DNA from: Sphagnum magellanicum
Taxonomy: Eukaryota > Streptophyta > Sphagnopsida > Sphagnales > Sphagnaceae
Length of the DNA: 64,000 bases
Reading direction: 5' to 3'
NCBI GenBank assembly: GCA_021904315.1
Contig: CM038922.1
Location: 12,561,347 to 12,625,346 of the forward strand
Below the pieces are notes generated by a model, which was not told the origin of the DNA, made no database searches, and saw only the letters and a program-made list of their open reading frames with translations. Numbering within the stretch: the stretch's first letter is position 1; each line of letters opens with the position of its first letter. Made by a program: the position numbers and the translations under genes. Below, one piece after another: positions 61,998-64,000 of this stretch.

Positions 61998-63125
61998 TTC
62001 TTCAACAACAATCCTCTCAAACGCAAAAAACACACACCCACAAAGACAGACACCAGTCTTTCTTTCTCTCGACTGTTGATCTGCCAACTCTAGAGCTCTG
62101 TCTTCTTCTGTTGCTTTCTTTGGGTCTCTTTGTCTCGATGCGTCTCTCTCTACTTCTTCATCTGCAACTATGAACTCTCTATGAACTTGTTGGAGTTTTA
62201 TCTGTGTCACTTGAGCCGCTGCTGCCGCTGCAGCCGCTTCTTCCCAGTTTGCAGCTTGTAAGAATGCTGAAGCTCCTCCAGCAGCAGCAGCAGCAGCTCA
62301 GGCTATGCAAGCTGCTTTTTCTTCTTCCCATCTTCTTCTCCAGCAGCCAGTTCCCCCAACTCTCTCTCTGTGTCTCTCTGTTTTCTTACCTTCGCTTCTT
62401 TCTCGCTCTGTTATCTGCTCTCTCACGTGTTTTGCAACAGTACTCAACTCTCAGATTCCGTGCAAAAACCAACTCTTCTTCTTATGGAACCCAAATCTCT
62501 TTCTCTCTCTCTCTTTCCATCAAATCTTCTTTCTTAGCACAAACCCATCTTTTCATTAATCTCCTCTTCTTGTTCTTGCTCCTTCATCTTCAATTTCATC
62601 TGTCTCTTCTTCTTCTTCCTTCCTGAACATATTTTGTTTTGCACAGCATCATCATCGTCATCAATAAGCACCCATTCTCTAAATCCCCTGTACAAACAAA
62701 AACACAAAAACACAAACCAACAACAAAGTTGACATCAGAGATGTAAAGTGTCTTTGATCAGGCTAACAAAGAACCAAGTCTCTCTTCAAAGTTGAGGCAA
62801 TAACAAGTACTTTACCACAAGGTCTCTCTGTCTCTCTTGATTAGCTACAATATTACCACAAGTACTCACCACAAACCCACATGTCTTGATATATTCTAGT
62901 CACAGTACTTAATACATGTAGGTACCCAAATATCTTGATTAGGTGAGAACACTTCAACACTCTAATCCAGAATGTCTGTCTTGATTAGTGAAAATACTTC
63001 AACACACTAATCCAGATAAATGTCTGTCTTGATTAGTGAAAATACTTCACACTAATCCAGAATCTCTTGATTAGTAAATCGGGTTTATAAACCGTAACTG
63101 GTTTCTGGACTGCATTTCCCAACGT
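61998..63125 (-). promoter_or_regulatory. probable 5' leader of the SCAR-like gene
   Basis: It is rich in CT on the plus strand (GA on the sense strand), with (CT)n near 62,500-62,520 and CTTCTT/CAGCAG runs. It contains several upstream ATGs. One at 62,210 is in frame with the SCAR start with no stop between, but the conserved MPLVRY start at 61,997 argues for that codon. The apparent plus-strand 140-codon ORF (62,204-62,626) is Leu/Ser-rich low-complexity sequence and is not called. Confidence 0.5.
62934..63080. repeat. short tandem array, ~46-48 bp unit, 3.3 copies
   Basis: CTTGATTAG starts lie at 62,934, 62,980, 63,028 and 63,066. Units read CTTGATTAGTGAAAATACTT, then CAACACACTAATCCAGA and TGTCTGT. 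Each unit contains the inverted pair GATTAGTG/CACTAATC, so every copy can fold. It lies in the leader/promoter of the SCAR-like gene. Confidence 0.88.
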
Positions 63126-63154
63126 GTCACTTTCTCATTGGTGGAGAGGAGGGG

Positions 63155-63220
63155 ACTCTATATAGCACAGAATTTTCTCCCTTCTATCCTCTAGTTTTGA
63201 GTCCCTTCTTTCTCATTGGT
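63155..63220 (-). promoter_or_regulatory. candidate core promoter (CCAAT and TATA boxes) of the SCAR-like gene
   Basis: On the minus strand, ACCAATGAGAAAG at about 63,208-63,220 is followed some 50 bp downstream by CTATATAG at 63,158-63,165. A second ACCAATGAGAAAG copy lies at about 63,130-63,142. TATA-to-start spacing would put transcription initiation near 63,125-63,135. TATA is palindromic, so direction rests on the CCAAT placement and the position of the gene. Confidence 0.45.
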
Positions 63221-63240
63221 CCAGAAACCGGTTATGCCCT

Positions 63241-63375
63241 GGTAACCGGCCAGAGGAGCCAGATTATCGAAGTAGTCTCAGCACTTTTGCGCCTTGACTA
63301 CAAATGTGCTGAGACTATTTTGATAATCTGGCTGCAGAGACTATGTTGATAATCTGGCTCCTCTTGCCGGTTACC
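63241..63375. repeat. strong hairpin with duplicated right-arm segment
   Basis: The left arm (63,241-63,284), starting GGTAACCGGCCAGAGGAGCC, is the near-perfect reverse complement of the right arm (63,306-63,375), which ends GGCTCCTCTTGCCGGTTACC. The right arm holds a 26-bp tandem duplication (GAGACTATTTTGATAATCTG and GAGACTATGTTGATAATCTG), so the left segment can pair with either copy. The loop is about 21 nt. It lies immediately upstream of the putative SCAR-like promoter. Confidence 0.8.
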
Positions 63376-64000
63376 TAATACACAATATCCCTCTTGGGAA
63401 GTGAAAGGGAGTTTTGTTAAATCATCACAGATTCTATGAATTTGTCGAATCTCATCAGACGGGGTATGGGTTGTCATCCGTCGGTTGGTAATGTAGTGGG
63501 TTATGATTGAGTTGATCATGTGTACCAAGGAGGTGCAAGATGGGCCTCGTTGGATACACATTTCAACTCAAGCCAGCTGCCCGACCTACTGCAGACCTGC
63601 CAGACCTTACTCCCATGACCTTAGTGACCTGATCACATGAACCCAATTTCAACACAAGCCTCTTGCCCAGACTGCGCTACCACACTTGCGTGACAGCAGT
63701 CACCCCATCTTGTTAACCTACACTACAACACAAGGTGTTCCCATGATCAAGGGATTTCACTGGATTTTGAGTGAATTTATTATTCATAATGAACAAGATA
63801 TAATGAGAATGCAATAAATTCACTGATCAAGTGATCGAAAACTCATGAATTGCACTCACATTTTGTAATGATGGTAGTGACCTAAGTTTTGTAACTTTGG
63901 TGGCATCCGTGCTTTGAGCTGAGTAACTCCTTTGAAGTAAGGAGTCCCAGTCCTTGGCTCTTCCCGTGGTGTGTTTCCACACTCCTTTGGGAGTTACCCA
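63376..64000. other. unassigned sequence at window end
   Basis: Composition is less AT-rich. An 87-codon minus ORF (63,298-63,561) overlaps the hairpin and has no recognised motif. A short GAGTGAATTTATT/AATAAATTCACT inverted pair lies near 63,765-63,825. It may be the edge of a transposon or upstream DNA of a gene outside the window. Confidence 0.4.

Noticed and set aside
62204-62626. 140-codon plus-strand ORF over the SCAR-like leader
   Set aside because: Leu/Ser-rich low-complexity translation of a CT-rich 5' leader, antisense to the gene.
1-64000. CRISPR array, bacterial operon or rRNA/tRNA gene
   Set aside because: Tandem arrays here lack unique spacers between identical repeats, genes are intron-containing and plant-like, and no rRNA signature or intact tRNA cloverleaf was seen.

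Overview
This is nuclear DNA of a land plant. Two spliced genes with canonical GT/AG introns encode plant-typical proteins, an AT-hook/PPC (AHL) DNA-binding protein and a SCAR/WAVE-type actin regulator. They are separated by tens of kilobases of AT-rich sequence full of decayed transposons: Helitron, hAT-like, Ty1/copia, SINE-like and foldback elements. The large gene spacing and the style of the decayed transposases would suit a fern, lycophyte or other large-genome plant, but the lineage cannot be fixed from sequence alone.

Layout. 1-27.5 kb holds no gene I can support. It contains a 49-bp tandem array (2.2 kb), a Ty1/copia RNase H-end remnant (7.2-7.8 kb), a long poly-C run (10.6 kb), a hAT-like transposase remnant on the minus strand (11.6-12.5 kb), a 21/42-bp degenerate array (15.4-15.8 kb), a long hairpin (16.8 kb), and an element with ~300-bp inverted arms (21.4-22.6 kb). 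Single arms of that same repeat lie at several other sites. 27.6-28.6 kb is strikingly G-rich and precedes the AHL gene (coding 30,053-33,379, plus strand, seven coding exons, 394 aa). 36.25 to about 41.3 kb is a Helitron on the minus strand, with a recognisable 3' hairpin/CTAG end and a Rep-helicase frame broken mainly by stop codons. A 42-bp tandem array, a plastid-transit-peptide-like ORF, a second hAT remnant (43.1-44.9 kb) and AT-rich filler follow. The SCAR-like gene occupies 58,164-61,997 on the minus strand (seven coding exons, 652 aa as modelled). Its 5' flank carries a CCAAT/TATA pair, a short tandem array and a strong hairpin.

The two host genes have no evident shared pathway: one is a chromatin/matrix-binding regulator, the other an actin-nucleation regulator. 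The most interesting points are that the SCAR model closes on a stop without a visible WH2/acidic (WCA) output module, that the Helitron keeps one frame over about 4 kb with only nonsense damage, that the 42-bp array is open in both directions, and that two extended hairpins of unknown role are present.
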